DNA of 64,000 bases from Streptomyces sp. NBC_01298 (GTDB lineage: Bacteria; Actinomycetota; Actinomycetes; Streptomycetales; Streptomycetaceae). The number at the start of each line of letters is the position of its first letter. Within the stretch, counting starts at the first letter, position 1. The position numbers and the translations under genes are program-made. This document shows, in pieces, positions 39,313-49,330 of this stretch. Below the pieces are notes generated by a model that saw only the letters and a program-made list of their open reading frames with translations, was not told the DNA's origin and did not search any database. The DNA is taken from assembly GCF_035978755.1 (NCBI RefSeq), contig NZ_CP108414.1, forward strand, positions 2,914,001-2,978,000, in the 5' to 3' direction.

Positions 39313-40167
39313 TCAGGTGCGCGGCGCCCGGGCCAGCTGGCGGGACTGGGCCACCAGCCGGTCCGCCGAGTCCCAGACCTCCGCGTCCTCCTCCAGGAAG
39401 CCGCCCGCCAGGTTCCGCGTGGTGATCGACACCCGGAGGGGACCGGGCGCCGGACGGTGGCGGATGTGGGTGGTGAGTTCCACCGTCGGGGTCCAGCCGA
39501 CCAGGCCGAGGTCGAAGGAGGTCGGCGGGAGCGCGTCCACCGCCAGGAGGAGGGAGAAGGGGTCCGCGTCGCGGCCGTCCGCGAGCTCGAACCAGGACCG
39601 CATCTCGCCCTTGCCCGAGGGCTGTCCGACGGCCCAGCCGGCCGTCGCCGGGTCCAGGCGGAGCCGGAGCCGGTCCACGATGGCGGAGCTGCCGGGGATC
39701 GGAGCCGGGCCGGCCTCGGGGCCGAGGCAGTCCTCGTAGGCGGGGATCGCGGGCGGGAGGGCCGTGGTGTGGACGGAGTCCGGGAGCGCGGCGAGGTCCC
39801 CGTAGGAGGCGAGGACGCGGATCCGCTCGATCTCGGCGCCGCTCTCGTCGAACTGGAAGAGGGAGGCCTGCCCGCTGGAGAGCGTGCGGCCGACCCGTAC
39901 GACCTCGGTGCGGATCACGGCGGGGCCGGGGACCGACGAGGTCAGGTAGTGCGCGGAGACCGTGAAGGGGTCCGGGTGCGGCAGGGCCGCCGACAGGGCG
40001 CGGCCGACGAGGGCCAGCAGGTATCCGCCGTTGACGGCGGTGATGATCGTCCACCCGGCGGAGAGGTCCGCGTCGTACACACCGGGCTCGCCCGCACGGG
40101 CGGTGATGGTGGTGTCGCGGTCGAACTCGCTGTCGCCGATGGAGGCCTTGGCAGCTGCGTGTGACAT
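39313..40167 (-). CDS. Acyl-CoA thioesterase family protein
   Basis: 284 residues, a TesB-like double-hotdog arrangement. The first hotdog covers residues 15-125 (GWTIITAVNGGYLLALVGRAL). A second half contains GQPSGKGEMRSWFELADGRD and SFDLGLVGWTPTVELTTHI. Such enzymes hydrolyse acyl-CoA to free acid and CoA. The start is the ATG at 40167; the five residues upstream in the open frame add nothing. A 44-bp palindrome follows its stop. The gene stands alone. The acyl chain specificity is unknown. Confidence 0.85.
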   Translation of the reverse strand: MSHAAAKASIGDSEFDRDTTITARAGEPGVYDADLSAGWTIITAVNGGYLLALVGRALSAALPHPDPFTVSAHYLTSSVPGPAVIRTEVVRVGRTLSSGQASLFQFDESGAEIERIRVLASYGDLAALPDSVHTTALPPAIPAYEDCLGPEAGPAPIPGSSAIVDRLRLRLDPATAGWAVGQPSGKGEMRSWFELADGRDADPFSLLLAVDALPPTSFDLGLVGWTPTVELTTHIRHRPAPGPLRVSITTRNLAGGFLEEDAEVWDSADRLVAQSRQLARAPRT

Positions 40168-40224
40168 GGAACGACCGTACACCCGGACCCTACTAAGCGG
40201 TAGCTTTTCCGGGTGTGGCGACCG

Positions 40225-40881
40225 CTACGGCTCCTCCGCCACCGACGAGCGGCGGTTCCACGCGAGCGGCGCCCGCCAGTGGTAGCGGATGGCCAGCAGC
40301 CGCAGCACGAAGGTGGTGACGATCGCCAGGCCCGTCGTGAGGGCGTTGAGGTTGTCGAAGCTGATGAACAGCGCCACCATCGAGGCGCCGATGACGGCCG
40401 GCACGGCGTACATCTCGCGGTCGCGCAGCAGCGAGGGCACCTCGTTCACGAGGACGTCGCGCAGGACGCCCCCGCCGACGGCGGTCGCCAGGCCGAGCGC
40501 GGCGGAGGCGGTGAGCCCGAGGCCGTACTCGTAGGCCTTGGTCGTGCCCGTCACGCAGAAGAGCCCGAGGCCGGCCGCGTCGAAGACGTTGATCGCGCGG
40601 TTGATGCGCTGGACCTCGGGGTGCAGGAAGAAGACGAACGCGGCGGCGACCAGCGGGGTGACGAAGAACCCGAGATCGCTGAAGGCGGCGGCCGGTGTGG
40701 CGCCGATGACGATGTCGCGGAACAGGCCGCCGCCGAGGGCGGTGACGAGCGCGAGGACGACGATGCCGAAGACGTCGAAGTTCTTGCGTACGGCGAGCAG
40801 GGCGCCGGCCGTGGCGAAGACGAAGATGCCCATGAGGTCCAGGGTGTGCTGGACTCCGGGCGGGAAGAGATCGTGGATCAC
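40225..40881 (-). CDS. Trimeric intracellular cation (TRIC)-like channel protein
   Basis: 218 residues with seven predicted membrane helices in two repeats. GFVFATAGALLAVRKNFDVFG-type and ALGGGLFRDIVIG sequences in repeat 1 match AVGGGVLRDVLVNEVP in repeat 2. The glycine-rich GGGxxRD motifs mark the UPF0126/TRIC family of cation channels. The GTG at 40881 is taken as the start since longer frames enter non-family sequence. A strong ribosome site is lacking. It stands alone between the thioesterase gene and the opp operon terminator. Confidence 0.9.
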   Translation of the reverse strand: MIHDLFPPGVQHTLDLMGIFVFATAGALLAVRKNFDVFGIVVLALVTALGGGLFRDIVIGATPAAAFSDLGFFVTPLVAAAFVFFLHPEVQRINRAINVFDAAGLGLFCVTGTTKAYEYGLGLTASAALGLATAVGGGVLRDVLVNEVPSLLRDREMYAVPAVIGASMVALFISFDNLNALTTGLAIVTTFVLRLLAIRYHWRAPLAWNRRSSVAEEP

Positions 40882-40991
40882 GGGAACATTCTGCCGGTCG
40901 CCCGCGGCGTGCTCGAACGCGTGTGGCGCGGCCACGGCCGCAGACCTCCGCGCCCCCAAGGCCGACGGGGCCGGATCCTGCCCGAGCGGTT

Positions 40992-41019
40992 GCCGGCGGG
41001 GCTGACGCGCCCCGCCGGC
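40992..41019 (-). terminator. Terminator of the opp operon
   Basis: GCCGGCGGGGC (40992-41002) and GCCCCGCCGGC (41009-41019) form an 11-bp stem with a six-base loop, 13 bases past the oppF stop at 41033. Confidence 0.75.
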
Positions 41020-41032
41020 GCCCGGCGTGGCC

Positions 41033-42160
41033 TCAGACCGTCGGGCCGGCCACCGCGTCCGCCGCGCCCGGCAGGGCCGGGTCGCCCGGGGCCTGGTCGG
41101 GGGCGTTCTCCGGGTGGTGACAGGCCACCTGGTGGCCGGTCTTCAGCGCGATCAGCGGGGGCTCCTGCGTGGTGCAGACCTGGGTGGCCTTCCAGCACCG
41201 GGTGTGGAACCGGCAGCCGCTCGGCGGGGAGATCGGGGAGGGCACGTCCCCCTTGAGCAGGATGCGGCCGCTCTTGACTCCGCGCCGGCGCGGGTCCGGC
41301 ACCGGGACGGCCGACATCAGGGCCGTGGTGTACGGGTGCATGGGCGCCGTGTACAGGGACTTGTTGTCGGCGAGCTCGACGATCTTGCCCAGGTACATGA
41401 CCGCGATCCGGTCCGACACGTGCCGGATGACCGACAGGTCGTGGGCGATGATCACGTACGTGAGGCCGAGCTCTTCCTGGAGGTCGTCCAGCAGGTTGAC
41501 CACCTGGGCCTGGATGGAGACGTCCAGGGCCGAGACCGGCTCGTCGGCCACGACGAGCTTCGGCTTCAGGGCCAGGGCGCGGGCGATGCCGATGCGCTGG
41601 CGCTGACCGCCGGAGAACTCGTGCGGGTAGCGGTTGTAGTGCTCCGGGTTGAGGCCCACCAGGGACAGCAGCCGCTGGACCTCCGCCTTGAGGCCGCCCT
41701 CGGGCTGGACTCCCTGGAGCTTGAACGGGGCGCTGACGATGGTGCCCACCGTGTGGCGCGGGTTCAGCGATCCATAGGGGTCCTGGAAGATCATCTGCAC
41801 GTCGCGGCGCATCGGGCGCATGCCGGACACGCCCAGGTGCGTGATGTCCTTGCCCTCGAACTCGACCTTTCCGCCGGTCGGTTCGAGCAGCCGGGTGATC
41901 AGCCGGCCCATGGTCGACTTGCCGCAGCCGGACTCGCCGACGATGCCGAGGGTCTCACCGGGGTAGACCTCGAAGTCGATGCCGTCGACGGCCTTCACGG
42001 CCCCGGCCTGGCGGCGCAGCAGCCCCTTGGAGATGGGGAAGTGCTTGACCAGTCCGGTCACCCTGAGCAGCGGCTCCGGGGAGTCCACCGCCTGGGCCGG
42101 GACGACGACCGTCGCCGCCTTCTCGCTCGCGCCTTCATCGGGCACAGTCATGTCGGTCAC
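41033..42160 (-). CDS. oppF: Oligopeptide ABC transporter ATP-binding protein (OppF-like)
   Basis: About 375 residues. The nucleotide-binding domain has Walker A GESGCGKS, signature FSGGQRQR and Walker [13 protein letters not shown]. The C-terminal oligopeptide-transporter extension has a Cys cluster ([15 protein letters not shown]) typical of the OppD/F iron-sulfur or zinc segment. The GTG at 42160 is chosen because it overlaps the oppD stop as GTGA; an ATG at 42151 is the alternative. It is the last gene of the five-gene operon and pairs with OppD to power uptake. Confidence 0.9.
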   Translation of the reverse strand: MTDMTVPDEGASEKAATVVVPAQAVDSPEPLLRVTGLVKHFPISKGLLRRQAGAVKAVDGIDFEVYPGETLGIVGESGCGKSTMGRLITRLLEPTGGKVEFEGKDITHLGVSGMRPMRRDVQMIFQDPYGSLNPRHTVGTIVSAPFKLQGVQPEGGLKAEVQRLLSLVGLNPEHYNRYPHEFSGGQRQRIGIARALALKPKLVVADEPVSALDVSIQAQVVNLLDDLQEELGLTYVIIAHDLSVIRHVSDRIAVMYLGKIVELADNKSLYTAPMHPYTTALMSAVPVPDPRRRGVKSGRILLKGDVPSPISPPSGCRFHTRCWKATQVCTTQEPPLIALKTGHQVACHHPENAPDQAPGDPALPGAADAVAGPTV

Positions 42161-43278
42161 AGCTTCGGCGCAATCTCTTCGGTCCAGATCCGGTCCCGCT
42201 GCTCCGGGGAGAGGTGACAGGCGGCCCAGTGCCGGCCGGCGCCCTCCGCGGCGGCGTCGACCAGGGACAGCTCGGGCCGTACGGTCCGCGTGACCTCGCC
42301 CTTGGGCAGGTCGGCGTACGGGCACCGGGGGTTGAAGGCGCAGCCGCTCGGGATGTTGATGAGGCTGGGCGGCGAGCCCTTGACCGGGATGAGGCGCTCG
42401 GTCGCCTCCCGGTCGATGCGCGGCATCGAGCCGAGCAGGCCCCAGGTGTACGGGTGCCGGGGTTCGTAGAACACCTTCTCCGCGCTGCCCCGCTCCACGC
42501 ACCGGCCGCCGTACATCACGAGGAGGTCGTCGGCCATCTCGGCGACGACGCCGAGGTCGTGCGTGATCATGATGACCGCGGAGCCGAACTCCTTCTGCAG
42601 GTCCCGGATCAGGTCGAGGATCTGCGCCTGGACGGTGACGTCGAGGGCGGTGGTGGGCTCGTCCGCGATGAGCAGTTCGGGGTTGTTGACCAGGGCCATC
42701 GCGATCATCGCGCGCTGGCGCATGCCGCCGGAGAACTCGTGCGGGTAGCTGTCGACCCGCTTGTGCGGCTCGGGGATGCCCACGCGGTCCAGGAGCTCGA
42801 CGGCCCGCTTGCGGGCGGTCTTCTTGTCGGCCTTGTTGTGGACCCGGTAGGCCTCGGCGATCTGCTTGCCCACGGTGAAGTAGGGGTGCATCGCCGACAG
42901 CGGGTCCTGGAAGATCATCGCGATCTCCCGGCCGCGCAGCTTGCGGACCTCTTCCTCGGGGCTGGAGAGCAGTTCCTTGCCGTCGAGCCAGATCTCGCCG
43001 GAGATCCTGGCCCGCTGGCGGCCGTACTGGCCCACCCGGTGCAGGCCCATGATGCCCAGCGAGGTCACCGACTTGCCGGAGCCGGACTCGCCGACGATAC
43101 CGAGGGTCTTGCCCTTCTCCAGCGTGAAGGAGAGCCCGTCCACGGACTTGACCAGGCCGTCTTCCGTGGGGAAGTGCACCTTGAGGTCGCGTACGTCGAG
43201 GAACGCGGTGCCGGGTGCGCCGGCGGCGACGGGCTCGTTCAGTGCGCCCGTCACGGCGGGCGTCGTCGAATCGGTCAT
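42157..43278 (-). CDS. oppD: Oligopeptide ABC transporter ATP-binding protein (OppD-like)
   Basis: 373 residues. Walker A is GESGSGKS, the signature [14 protein letters not shown] and Walker [13 protein letters not shown]. The C-terminal Cys-containing segment [12 protein letters not shown] is present. An N-terminal extension of 25 residues (Ala/Gly/Pro-rich) precedes [11 protein letters not shown]. The start is the ATG at 43278, overlapping the oppB stop by four bases (ATGA). It forms the ATPase dimer with the OppF-like protein. The imported peptides are unknown. Confidence 0.92.
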   Translation of the reverse strand: MTDSTTPAVTGALNEPVAAGAPGTAFLDVRDLKVHFPTEDGLVKSVDGLSFTLEKGKTLGIVGESGSGKSVTSLGIMGLHRVGQYGRQRARISGEIWLDGKELLSSPEEEVRKLRGREIAMIFQDPLSAMHPYFTVGKQIAEAYRVHNKADKKTARKRAVELLDRVGIPEPHKRVDSYPHEFSGGMRQRAMIAMALVNNPELLIADEPTTALDVTVQAQILDLIRDLQKEFGSAVIMITHDLGVVAEMADDLLVMYGGRCVERGSAEKVFYEPRHPYTWGLLGSMPRIDREATERLIPVKGSPPSLINIPSGCAFNPRCPYADLPKGEVTRTVRPELSLVDAAAEGAGRHWAACHLSPEQRDRIWTEEIAPKL

Positions 43279-44273
43279 GACAGCCTCACTCGGGGGTCGA
43301 TCACCGCGTACAAGAGGTCGACGACGAGGTTGGCCGCGACCACGAAGAAGGCGGAGATCAAGGTGATGCCGAGAATGACCGGCAGGTCGTGCTCGCTGAT
43401 GGCGCGGACGGCGCTGTAGCCGAGGCCGTGCAGCGAGAAGGTGTACTCGGTGAGGACCGCGCCGCCCATCAGCGCGCCCAGGTCGAGGCCCAGGACGGTC
43501 AGGATCGGCGTCATGGTCGAGCGCATCGCGTGCTTGCCGATGACGACGGGTTCCGTCAGCCCCTTGGCGCGCGCGGTGCGGATGTAGTCCTCGTTGAGCA
43601 CTTCGAGCATGGTCGCGCGGGTGAGCCGCGCGTACATCGCCGCGTAGAGGAAGGCGAGCGAGATCCACGGCAGGACCATGCCGTTGAACCAGGTCCCCGG
43701 ATCCTCCGCGAAGGTCTTCTCCGGACGCCCGAACCAGCCGAGCTGGTCGGAGAAGAGGGCGATGGCGAGCATGCCCGTGAAGTAGATCGGGAGGGAGACG
43801 CCGGCGAGGGCGAGACCCATCGCCGAACGGTCCAGGACCGTACCGCGCTTGAGGGCGGAGATGACGCCTGCGGCGACACCGCCGATCACCCAGAGCACGA
43901 CGGCACCGGCGGCGAGCGAGAGGGTGACGGGCAGCCAGTCGGTCAGCAGCGGCCACACCTCCTGCTCGCTCTTGAAGGAGTATCCGAAGCAGGGCGCGGC
44001 GCAGTGCGTGACGTCGTTGCCGTTGGCGTACGTACGACCCGCCACCAGCCCGACGACGAACTTGCCGAACTGGACGAGGATCGGGTCGGCGAGACCCATC
44101 TTCTGCCGGATGCCCTCGATGGCGGCGGGGTCGGACTGCTTGCCGACGAAGTAGAGGGCCGGGTCCGTCCCGATCATCTTCGGGAAGAGGAAGAAGATTC
44201 CGAAGGTCACCAGCGTGATGACCAACAGCATGACGATGACGGCGAAGATCCGCCGGATGAGATATGCAAGCAC
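43275..44273 (-). CDS. oppB: Oligopeptide ABC transporter permease (OppB-like)
   Basis: 332 residues, six membrane segments. The first, [21 protein letters not shown], is typical of OppB/DppB. A large periplasmic insertion (about 30-125) contains two Cys in [11 protein letters not shown]. The ATPase-contacting loop appears in [15 protein letters not shown]. The start is the GTG at 44273. It is downstream of the binding protein gene by 126 bp and coupled to the oppD-like gene. It pairs with the OppC-like permease. Confidence 0.92.
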   Translation of the reverse strand: MLAYLIRRIFAVIVMLLVITLVTFGIFFLFPKMIGTDPALYFVGKQSDPAAIEGIRQKMGLADPILVQFGKFVVGLVAGRTYANGNDVTHCAAPCFGYSFKSEQEVWPLLTDWLPVTLSLAAGAVVLWVIGGVAAGVISALKRGTVLDRSAMGLALAGVSLPIYFTGMLAIALFSDQLGWFGRPEKTFAEDPGTWFNGMVLPWISLAFLYAAMYARLTRATMLEVLNEDYIRTARAKGLTEPVVIGKHAMRSTMTPILTVLGLDLGALMGGAVLTEYTFSLHGLGYSAVRAISEHDLPVILGITLISAFFVVAANLVVDLLYAVIDPRVRLS

Positions 44274-44399
44274 TGCGCTCGGCCTGACCGCGGCCCGGGA
44301 ACGCCCTCTTCTGGAGAGCGCCCCCGAGCCGCCGCCGCGGCCATCACCTGCCCTTCGTGCCTAGCGGGTGTGGCACTGGAACTGAATCGGACGGTTTGT

Positions 44400-46178
44400 C
44401 TACTGGACGCCGAGCGAGGCGTAGTCGTACCGGCCGTTGTACGCGTCGGAGGTGTAGACGTTGGTCAGACGGCTGCTGCGCCACGAGATCGTCTTGTCGT
44501 AGACGAAGGGCAGGTAGACCGCGGCCTCGGAGACCTTCTGGTTCATCTGCTTGTAGATGTCGCCGGCCTTGGCCGGGTCCGTCTCCGCGATGGCGTCGTC
44601 GAACAGCTTGTTGATCGCCGGGTCGTTGAGCTCGGAGAAGTTGTTGTTACCGCTCTGCAGGATGAAGCGGCCGTCGACCAGCGGCTGGGAGAAGCCCTGA
44701 CCGGTCGGGAAGTCGGCGCCCCAGCCCATGATGATGATGCCGTAGCCCTTCTCCTTGACCACCTTCGGCGAACCGATGATGCCGGAGGTCTGGGCGCCGT
44801 CGAACTGGTCGACGTCGGCCTCGATGCCGACCTGCTTCAGGGCGTTCTGCAGGGAGACGGCCGTGGCGACCTCGACCGGCTTGTTGTTGCGGACCGCGAT
44901 GGTCGTCTTGAAGCCGGTCTCCTTGCCACAGGCCTTCAGGGCGGCCTTGGCCTTGTCGACGTCCGGCTTGCCGTCGTTCGTCAGGACACCGTACGGGTCG
45001 TACTTGCCGTCGGCGCCCTTGATGCCCAGCGGGAGCATGTTGGGGGCGATGTCGCCACCGGCCTGCGGGCCGCCGCGGGCGGTCTGCAGGGACTTGTGGT
45101 CGGCCGCGTAGATGACGGCCTTGCGGCACTCGATGTTGTCGAACGGCGCGACGGTCTGCGGCATGACGGCGTACCGGATGAAGCCGGTCTGGCCGTTGTC
45201 CAGGTTGTCCTTGTGGTCCTTCAGCGCGGTGGCGCGGGCCGCCTGGCCGATGCCGGTCGCGTTGATGTCCAGGTCGAACTCGCCGTTCATCAGGCGCTTG
45301 TCCATGTCGTCCGCGTTCGCCATGAACGTGACCGAGATGGAGTCCGGGAGCGCCTTGCGGATCGTGTCCGACTCGGCCTTCCAGTTCGCGTTGCGCGAGA
45401 GCTTCATGCTCTTGTTGGGCTCGTACGAGTCGATCTTGTACGGGCCGCTGGAGAAGGGCTTGAGGCCGTACTTGGCCGCGGTGTCCTTGTCCTGCTTGAC
45501 CGGGCTGGCGGCCGGCATGGCCAGCATCTGCTCGAAGTCGCCGTTGGGCGCGGGGAGCTTGAAGATGATGGTCTTCGCGTCCGGGGTCTCGATCTGCTTG
45601 AGGCCGAGCTTGTCCGGGCTGGTGTCCTTGTACGGACCCTTGTACTCGGTCTTCGGGTCGAGGACCTGCATCAGGTAGACCGGGCCGCCGGAGATGACGT
45701 CCTGGGCCCAGGTGCGCTCGATGCCGTACTTGATGTCCTGGGCGGTGATGGGGGTGCCATCCTCCCAGGTCACGTTGTCCTTGAGGGTGTACTTGTAGGT
45801 CTTGCCGCCGTCGCTGATCTCCGCGTTCGCGGTGGCCAGGTCGGGGACCAGCTCGGTGCTCTTGGAGCCCGGCTCCGCCTTGAAGCTGATCAGCTGGCGG
45901 GTGTAGTAGCGGGAGAAGTCCCACATGAAGCCGTAGTAACCGCGCTGCGGGTCCCACGAGTCGGCTTCCTGCGTACCGACGAACTTCAGCTCGCCGCCGG
46001 CCTTGGTCGAGGTGTTCGCGACCTTGCCGATGGCGGCGTTGAAGCCGCCCGCCGCGGCCGGCTTGTCCTCGTTCTTCTTGCCGTCGTCGCCGCCACAGGC
46101 GGTCGCGGCCAGCATCGTCGCGATCACGACGGCCGTGCCGGCGGCAAGCCGGCGCTTGGACATGCGATGGGTAGTCAC
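44400..46178 (-). CDS. oppA: Oligopeptide-binding lipoprotein (OppA-like)
   Basis: 592-residue solute-binding lipoprotein of the SBP_bac_5 family. The signal peptide ends at the lipobox LAATACGG, so Cys is lipidated and the protein is anchored outside the membrane. Middle motifs include DNVTWEDGTPITAQDIKYGIERT, classic for the family. The start is a GTG at 46178 with GGAGGG upstream; an ATG at 46163 is also possible. It sits between the two permease genes, the same position as BldKB in the bldK operon. Its peptide ligand cannot be read from sequence. Confidence 0.93.
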   Translation of the reverse strand: MTTHRMSKRRLAAGTAVVIATMLAATACGGDDGKKNEDKPAAAGGFNAAIGKVANTSTKAGGELKFVGTQEADSWDPQRGYYGFMWDFSRYYTRQLISFKAEPGSKSTELVPDLATANAEISDGGKTYKYTLKDNVTWEDGTPITAQDIKYGIERTWAQDVISGGPVYLMQVLDPKTEYKGPYKDTSPDKLGLKQIETPDAKTIIFKLPAPNGDFEQMLAMPAASPVKQDKDTAAKYGLKPFSSGPYKIDSYEPNKSMKLSRNANWKAESDTIRKALPDSISVTFMANADDMDKRLMNGEFDLDINATGIGQAARATALKDHKDNLDNGQTGFIRYAVMPQTVAPFDNIECRKAVIYAADHKSLQTARGGPQAGGDIAPNMLPLGIKGADGKYDPYGVLTNDGKPDVDKAKAALKACGKETGFKTTIAVRNNKPVEVATAVSLQNALKQVGIEADVDQFDGAQTSGIIGSPKVVKEKGYGIIIMGWGADFPTGQGFSQPLVDGRFILQSGNNNFSELNDPAINKLFDDAIAETDPAKAGDIYKQMNQKVSEAAVYLPFVYDKTISWRSSRLTNVYTSDAYNGRYDYASLGVQ

Positions 46179-46280
46179 GATGCTCGCAACCCTCCGTTGT
46201 GATTCCGGTTCGAAGCCGGGTTCCGGTGTGCCCTGCGGTTCTGACCTGCGGGTGCCCTGCGGGATGACCTGCGGGGACGG

Positions 46281-47276
46281 CTAACGTGAGCCCTTCGGGT
46301 CGAGGGCGTCGCGGACGCCGTCGCCGAAGAGGTTGAAGGCCAGCACGGTGATGAAGATCGCCGTACCGGGGAAGATCATGAAGAGCGGATCGTCCTCGTA
46401 GGTCCGCACGGCCGTCGAGAGGGTCTCGCCCCAGGACGGCGTGGGCGGCTTGACGCCGACGCCCAGGAAGCTGAGCGCCGCCTCGGTCAGCACGTTGGTC
46501 GGGATCATCAGCGTCGCGTAGACGGTGATCGGTGCGACCAGGTTCGGGAGCAGCTCGCGGAAGAGGATGTACATCCGGCCCGCGCCCAGGCTCCGCGCGG
46601 CTTCGACGTACTCGCGTTCGCGCAGCGACAGGGTCTGTCCGCGGACGATGCGGCCGATGTAGGGCCAGCCGAAGAAGCCGATCACCAGGACCAGTACGGC
46701 GATCCGCAGGCCCGAGCCCTCGAAGCCCCAGAGCTTGCCGGGGACGACCGAGATCAGCGCGATGATGAAGAGCAGCTGCGGGAAGGCGAGCAGCAGGTCC
46801 ATGACCCGGCTGATGGCCGCGTCGACCCAGCCGCCGAAGTAGCCGGCGACGATGCCGAAGAAGGTGCCCATCGAGACCGCCACGAAGGCGGACAGGAAGG
46901 CGACCAGCAGCGAGATGCGGGCGCCGTAGACGATGCGGCTGAACACGTCGCGGCCGTTGACCGGCTCGATGCCGAGCAGGAAGTCCCCGCTCATGCCGCC
47001 GTAGTCGCCGGCCGGCAGGCCCAGCAGCGGGTCCAGCAGGTCTTCGTGCAGTTCCTCCGGAGGGTGGCCGAACACGCCGACGATCAGCGGCGCGAAGAGT
47101 GCGACGAGGATCAGCAGGAGCACGACGAAACCGCCGGCCAGCGCGACCTTGTCGCGCTTGAGCCGCATCCAGGCGATGCGGCCGGGCGAACGGCCTTCGA
47201 TGGCCTTGGCGGGGACGTCGGCTACGGACACGGGTGCGGGTGTCTCCGCGCTCATGTCGTGCAGTGGTGCCGTCAT
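46281..47276 (-). CDS. oppC: Oligopeptide ABC transporter permease (OppC-like)
   Basis: 331 residues, six membrane segments. An N-terminal cytoplasmic region (about 35 residues) precedes the first helix (VALAGGFVVLLLILVALFAPL). The conserved EAA-type ATPase contact is in YVEAARSLGAGRMYILFRELLPN. The start is the ATG at 47276. As first gene of the operon it is transcribed from a promoter in 47277-47713. Downstream genes are the binding lipoprotein, the second permease and two ATPases. Confidence 0.92.
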   Translation of the reverse strand: MTAPLHDMSAETPAPVSVADVPAKAIEGRSPGRIAWMRLKRDKVALAGGFVVLLLILVALFAPLIVGVFGHPPEELHEDLLDPLLGLPAGDYGGMSGDFLLGIEPVNGRDVFSRIVYGARISLLVAFLSAFVAVSMGTFFGIVAGYFGGWVDAAISRVMDLLLAFPQLLFIIALISVVPGKLWGFEGSGLRIAVLVLVIGFFGWPYIGRIVRGQTLSLREREYVEAARSLGAGRMYILFRELLPNLVAPITVYATLMIPTNVLTEAALSFLGVGVKPPTPSWGETLSTAVRTYEDDPLFMIFPGTAIFITVLAFNLFGDGVRDALDPKGSR

Positions 47277-47713
47277 CGTGGTGGGGACCCCTCTCGGCCG
47301 ACGGGTGGGCCGGCCCATGCCCGCCGCTGTGGCGGCGTTGGTGCGGAGTGGCGCTCGGAGTGCGAGGTTGCGAGGTACGGATGCGCGAATTTCCTGTGGC
47401 GGGGAGAACTCAGGCAACACCTGGAGGACTGACCCGCTCTTGGGTGGGGAGTCTTCATCGGGCGCTCGATCAGCCGCCAGACCCGCAGGTGAATGGATGC
47501 GCAACCGTGATCTGAGGGTCGAGTTCCCGTTATCCGGACTTCGCTGCCGCCTGAGCGGAGCAAGACATCCTGTTCGGTACGGAATCGGACATGGCGCCCA
47601 ACTCGGCGTACTAGTGCGCCTATTGGGCGTACATCAGCGTCGAAATCAGGACAACGCAAAGGCCGCACGGAACGACTGTTCCGTGCGGCCTCGGGTGGCT
47701 GAATGCCGATGTC
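47277..47713. other. Upstream region of the opp operon
   Basis: A 437-bp gene-free stretch. It holds the SseB-like gene terminator (47661-47690) and a nested palindrome at 47594-47629: GCGCCCAA and TTGGGCG as outer arms, and GGCGTACTAGTGCGCC (47605-47620) as a near-perfect inner palindrome. This could be an operator for opp. I could not place a convincing -10/-35. Confidence 0.55.
47661..47690 (-). terminator. Terminator of the SseB-like gene
   Basis: GGCCGCACGGAAC (47661-47673) and GTTCCGTGCGGCC (47678-47690) form a 13-bp stem with a four-base loop. On the minus strand TTTGCGTTGT follows. It lies 24 bases past the stop at 47714. Confidence 0.85.
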
Positions 47714-48454
47714 TCAGTAGGCGGGCGCCTGTCCCTCGCGGTCGTAGAAGGGCCTGGTCTGCGCCCGGAGCCACATCGCCACGGGATCGTGTTCGTCCGC
47801 GAGCGCGACCGTGCACACGGGCACCCCCTCGGGGACCGCTCCGACCGACTGGCGCATCATCTCCCGCACCGATTCCAGGGCGTGCGCGGAGGCGTCGTAC
47901 AGGTCGAGCCCGACGGCGAGGTACGGGGACCCCAGCGCGGGCTGCACCCAGGCGCGGCGCAGCGACCGGACGGCGGGCGTGCGGTGCGCGTGCTGCGTGA
48001 GCAGCCCGTAGAACTGCGGCAGCTCGATGGCGGGCTCGGACAGCCGCAGCGGGCCGGCCGGCATCCGGTCCAGCCCGGTGGCGATCCGGCGCAGGTCGGC
48101 CCAGGGAAGGCCGACGCCGCCGCCCTGGGCGTGCGGATTGAGCCACAGCCCCCAGCGGTCGGGGTAGAGGGCGCGGGCGATGTCCCGGCCGGTGACCACC
48201 TCGTACCCGCGGTTCCAGCCGCTGGCGGCCAGCTCCTGCGGGGAGGTCACGCAGGGCGCGTACCCGAGGCCCTCGACCTCCATGCCGCCGTACTGGGCTT
48301 CGGGGGAGCCGGGCCGCCCCTGCCAGAGGAGCATCCACAGCCGTCCCTCGGCCAGGGCGTGCAGGAGAGACTCGTAGCTCTCGTAGCGCCCGGGAGTCAC
48401 CTGGCGCAGCATGTGCTCGACCTGCCCGACCGCGGCCGTGCCTGACGCACTCAC
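47714..48454 (-). CDS. SseB-like protein (enhanced serine sensitivity family), copy 1
   Basis: 246 residues, soluble, with no transmembrane segment. It is divergent but recognisable as an SseB-type protein: the N-terminal half contains LLHALAEGRLWMLLWQG and TSPQEL, and the C-terminal half contains TPAVRSLRRAWVQP and PYLAVGLDLYD. In E. coli SseB overproduction alters serine sensitivity; no biochemical function is established. The start is the GTG at 48454 with AGAGGGG upstream. It is 67 bp downstream of the second SseB-like gene on the same strand, and both lie next to the glycine/serine genes. Confidence 0.75.
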   Translation of the reverse strand: MSASGTAAVGQVEHMLRQVTPGRYESYESLLHALAEGRLWMLLWQGRPGSPEAQYGGMEVEGLGYAPCVTSPQELAASGWNRGYEVVTGRDIARALYPDRWGLWLNPHAQGGGVGLPWADLRRIATGLDRMPAGPLRLSEPAIELPQFYGLLTQHAHRTPAVRSLRRAWVQPALGSPYLAVGLDLYDASAHALESVREMMRQSVGAVPEGVPVCTVALADEHDPVAMWLRAQTRPFYDREGQAPAY

Positions 48455-48521
48455 CCGGTACCCCTCTTCGTCTGTTCGTCCGCCCGTCGTCCACGCGTGT
48501 CGGCCACCAGCTTAAGCGTCA

Positions 48522-49232
48522 CTACGGCAGGTAGAAGGGGCGCACGCGCGTGGTGATGTAGTCGACGACCGGGTCTTCCGCGGCGTCGAGCAGGATCAAC
48601 TGCACCGGCCAGGGCGGTGGTACGCGGGTCAGGGCCCGGCCCAGCGCGTCCATCGGGGCGTTTCGCATCCCGGGCTCCCATCCCAACAGGTGGACGCCGA
48701 CGTAGAGCTCCGGCGCGGCGCCCTCGACGCTGGCGAGGCAGCGGTGCGCGGAGGCGACGACTCCGGTCGCCCGGAACTCCTCCGCGGCGGCGGCCAGGAA
48801 CTCGACCGGGTCCTCCTGCCAGTCGGGCTCGTAGAGCCGGACCCGGCCACCGGTGGCCGGGCCGTCGAGCGGGTCGCGGCCGGCGCGGCAGAGCTCGGCG
48901 ACGGCCGGCGGGGGCAGGGGCACGCCGACGGAACCTTCGGGGTTGACCGCGATGCCGAGCTGCGGGGGCAGGCCGCGGGCGAACTCCGGTGCGGGGGCGA
49001 CGGCGAAGTCCATGCCGGGCCCGACGCAGGCGCGGAACTGCTCCTCGGAGCTGTAGACGGGCACGTACGCGGCGCCGTCGATGTCCATGGTGGGCAGGCT
49101 CAGGCTGTTCACCCCGCCGGGCAGCGGGATCCACAGGTCGCTGCGCCCGAGGACCTCCAGGATCCGCCCCCCGGCGTCCGGCTGCCCGAGCGCCGCCCCG
49201 AGCACCTGCTCCAGCTCGTTACCCGGCCACAT
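48522..49232 (-). CDS. sseB: SseB family protein, copy 2
   Basis: 236 residues. The N-terminal SseB domain (about 1-115) starts NELEQVLGAALGQP and has LGRSDLWIPLPGG with YVPVYSSEEQF. The C-terminal SseB-C domain (about 125-236) has RLYEPDWQEDPVEFLAAAAEEF. This copy is the clearer match to SseB. The start is the ATG at 49232 with GGAG six bases upstream; the longer open frame is low-complexity sequence. Its neighbours are another SseB-like gene downstream and a P-loop kinase-like gene upstream, opposite the glycine riboswitch. Confidence 0.85.
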   Translation of the reverse strand: MWPGNELEQVLGAALGQPDAGGRILEVLGRSDLWIPLPGGVNSLSLPTMDIDGAAYVPVYSSEEQFRACVGPGMDFAVAPAPEFARGLPPQLGIAVNPEGSVGVPLPPPAVAELCRAGRDPLDGPATGGRVRLYEPDWQEDPVEFLAAAAEEFRATGVVASAHRCLASVEGAAPELYVGVHLLGWEPGMRNAPMDALGRALTRVPPPWPVQLILLDAAEDPVVDYITTRVRPFYLP

Positions 49233-49330
49233 GTACGTCTCCGCTCGCTCGCCTTGGTCTCGGCCCGGGTTTCTCGAGCAGAGGTTCCCGGGATTCCCGA
49301 GATTAACGGGCGCCCGCGACACCCCGACCG

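Noticed and set aside
46200-46235. tRNA-like T-arm TTCGAA between oppA and oppC
   Set aside because: TTCGAAG with short flanking pairs occurs, but no matching acceptor, D or anticodon arm can be paired upstream on either strand.
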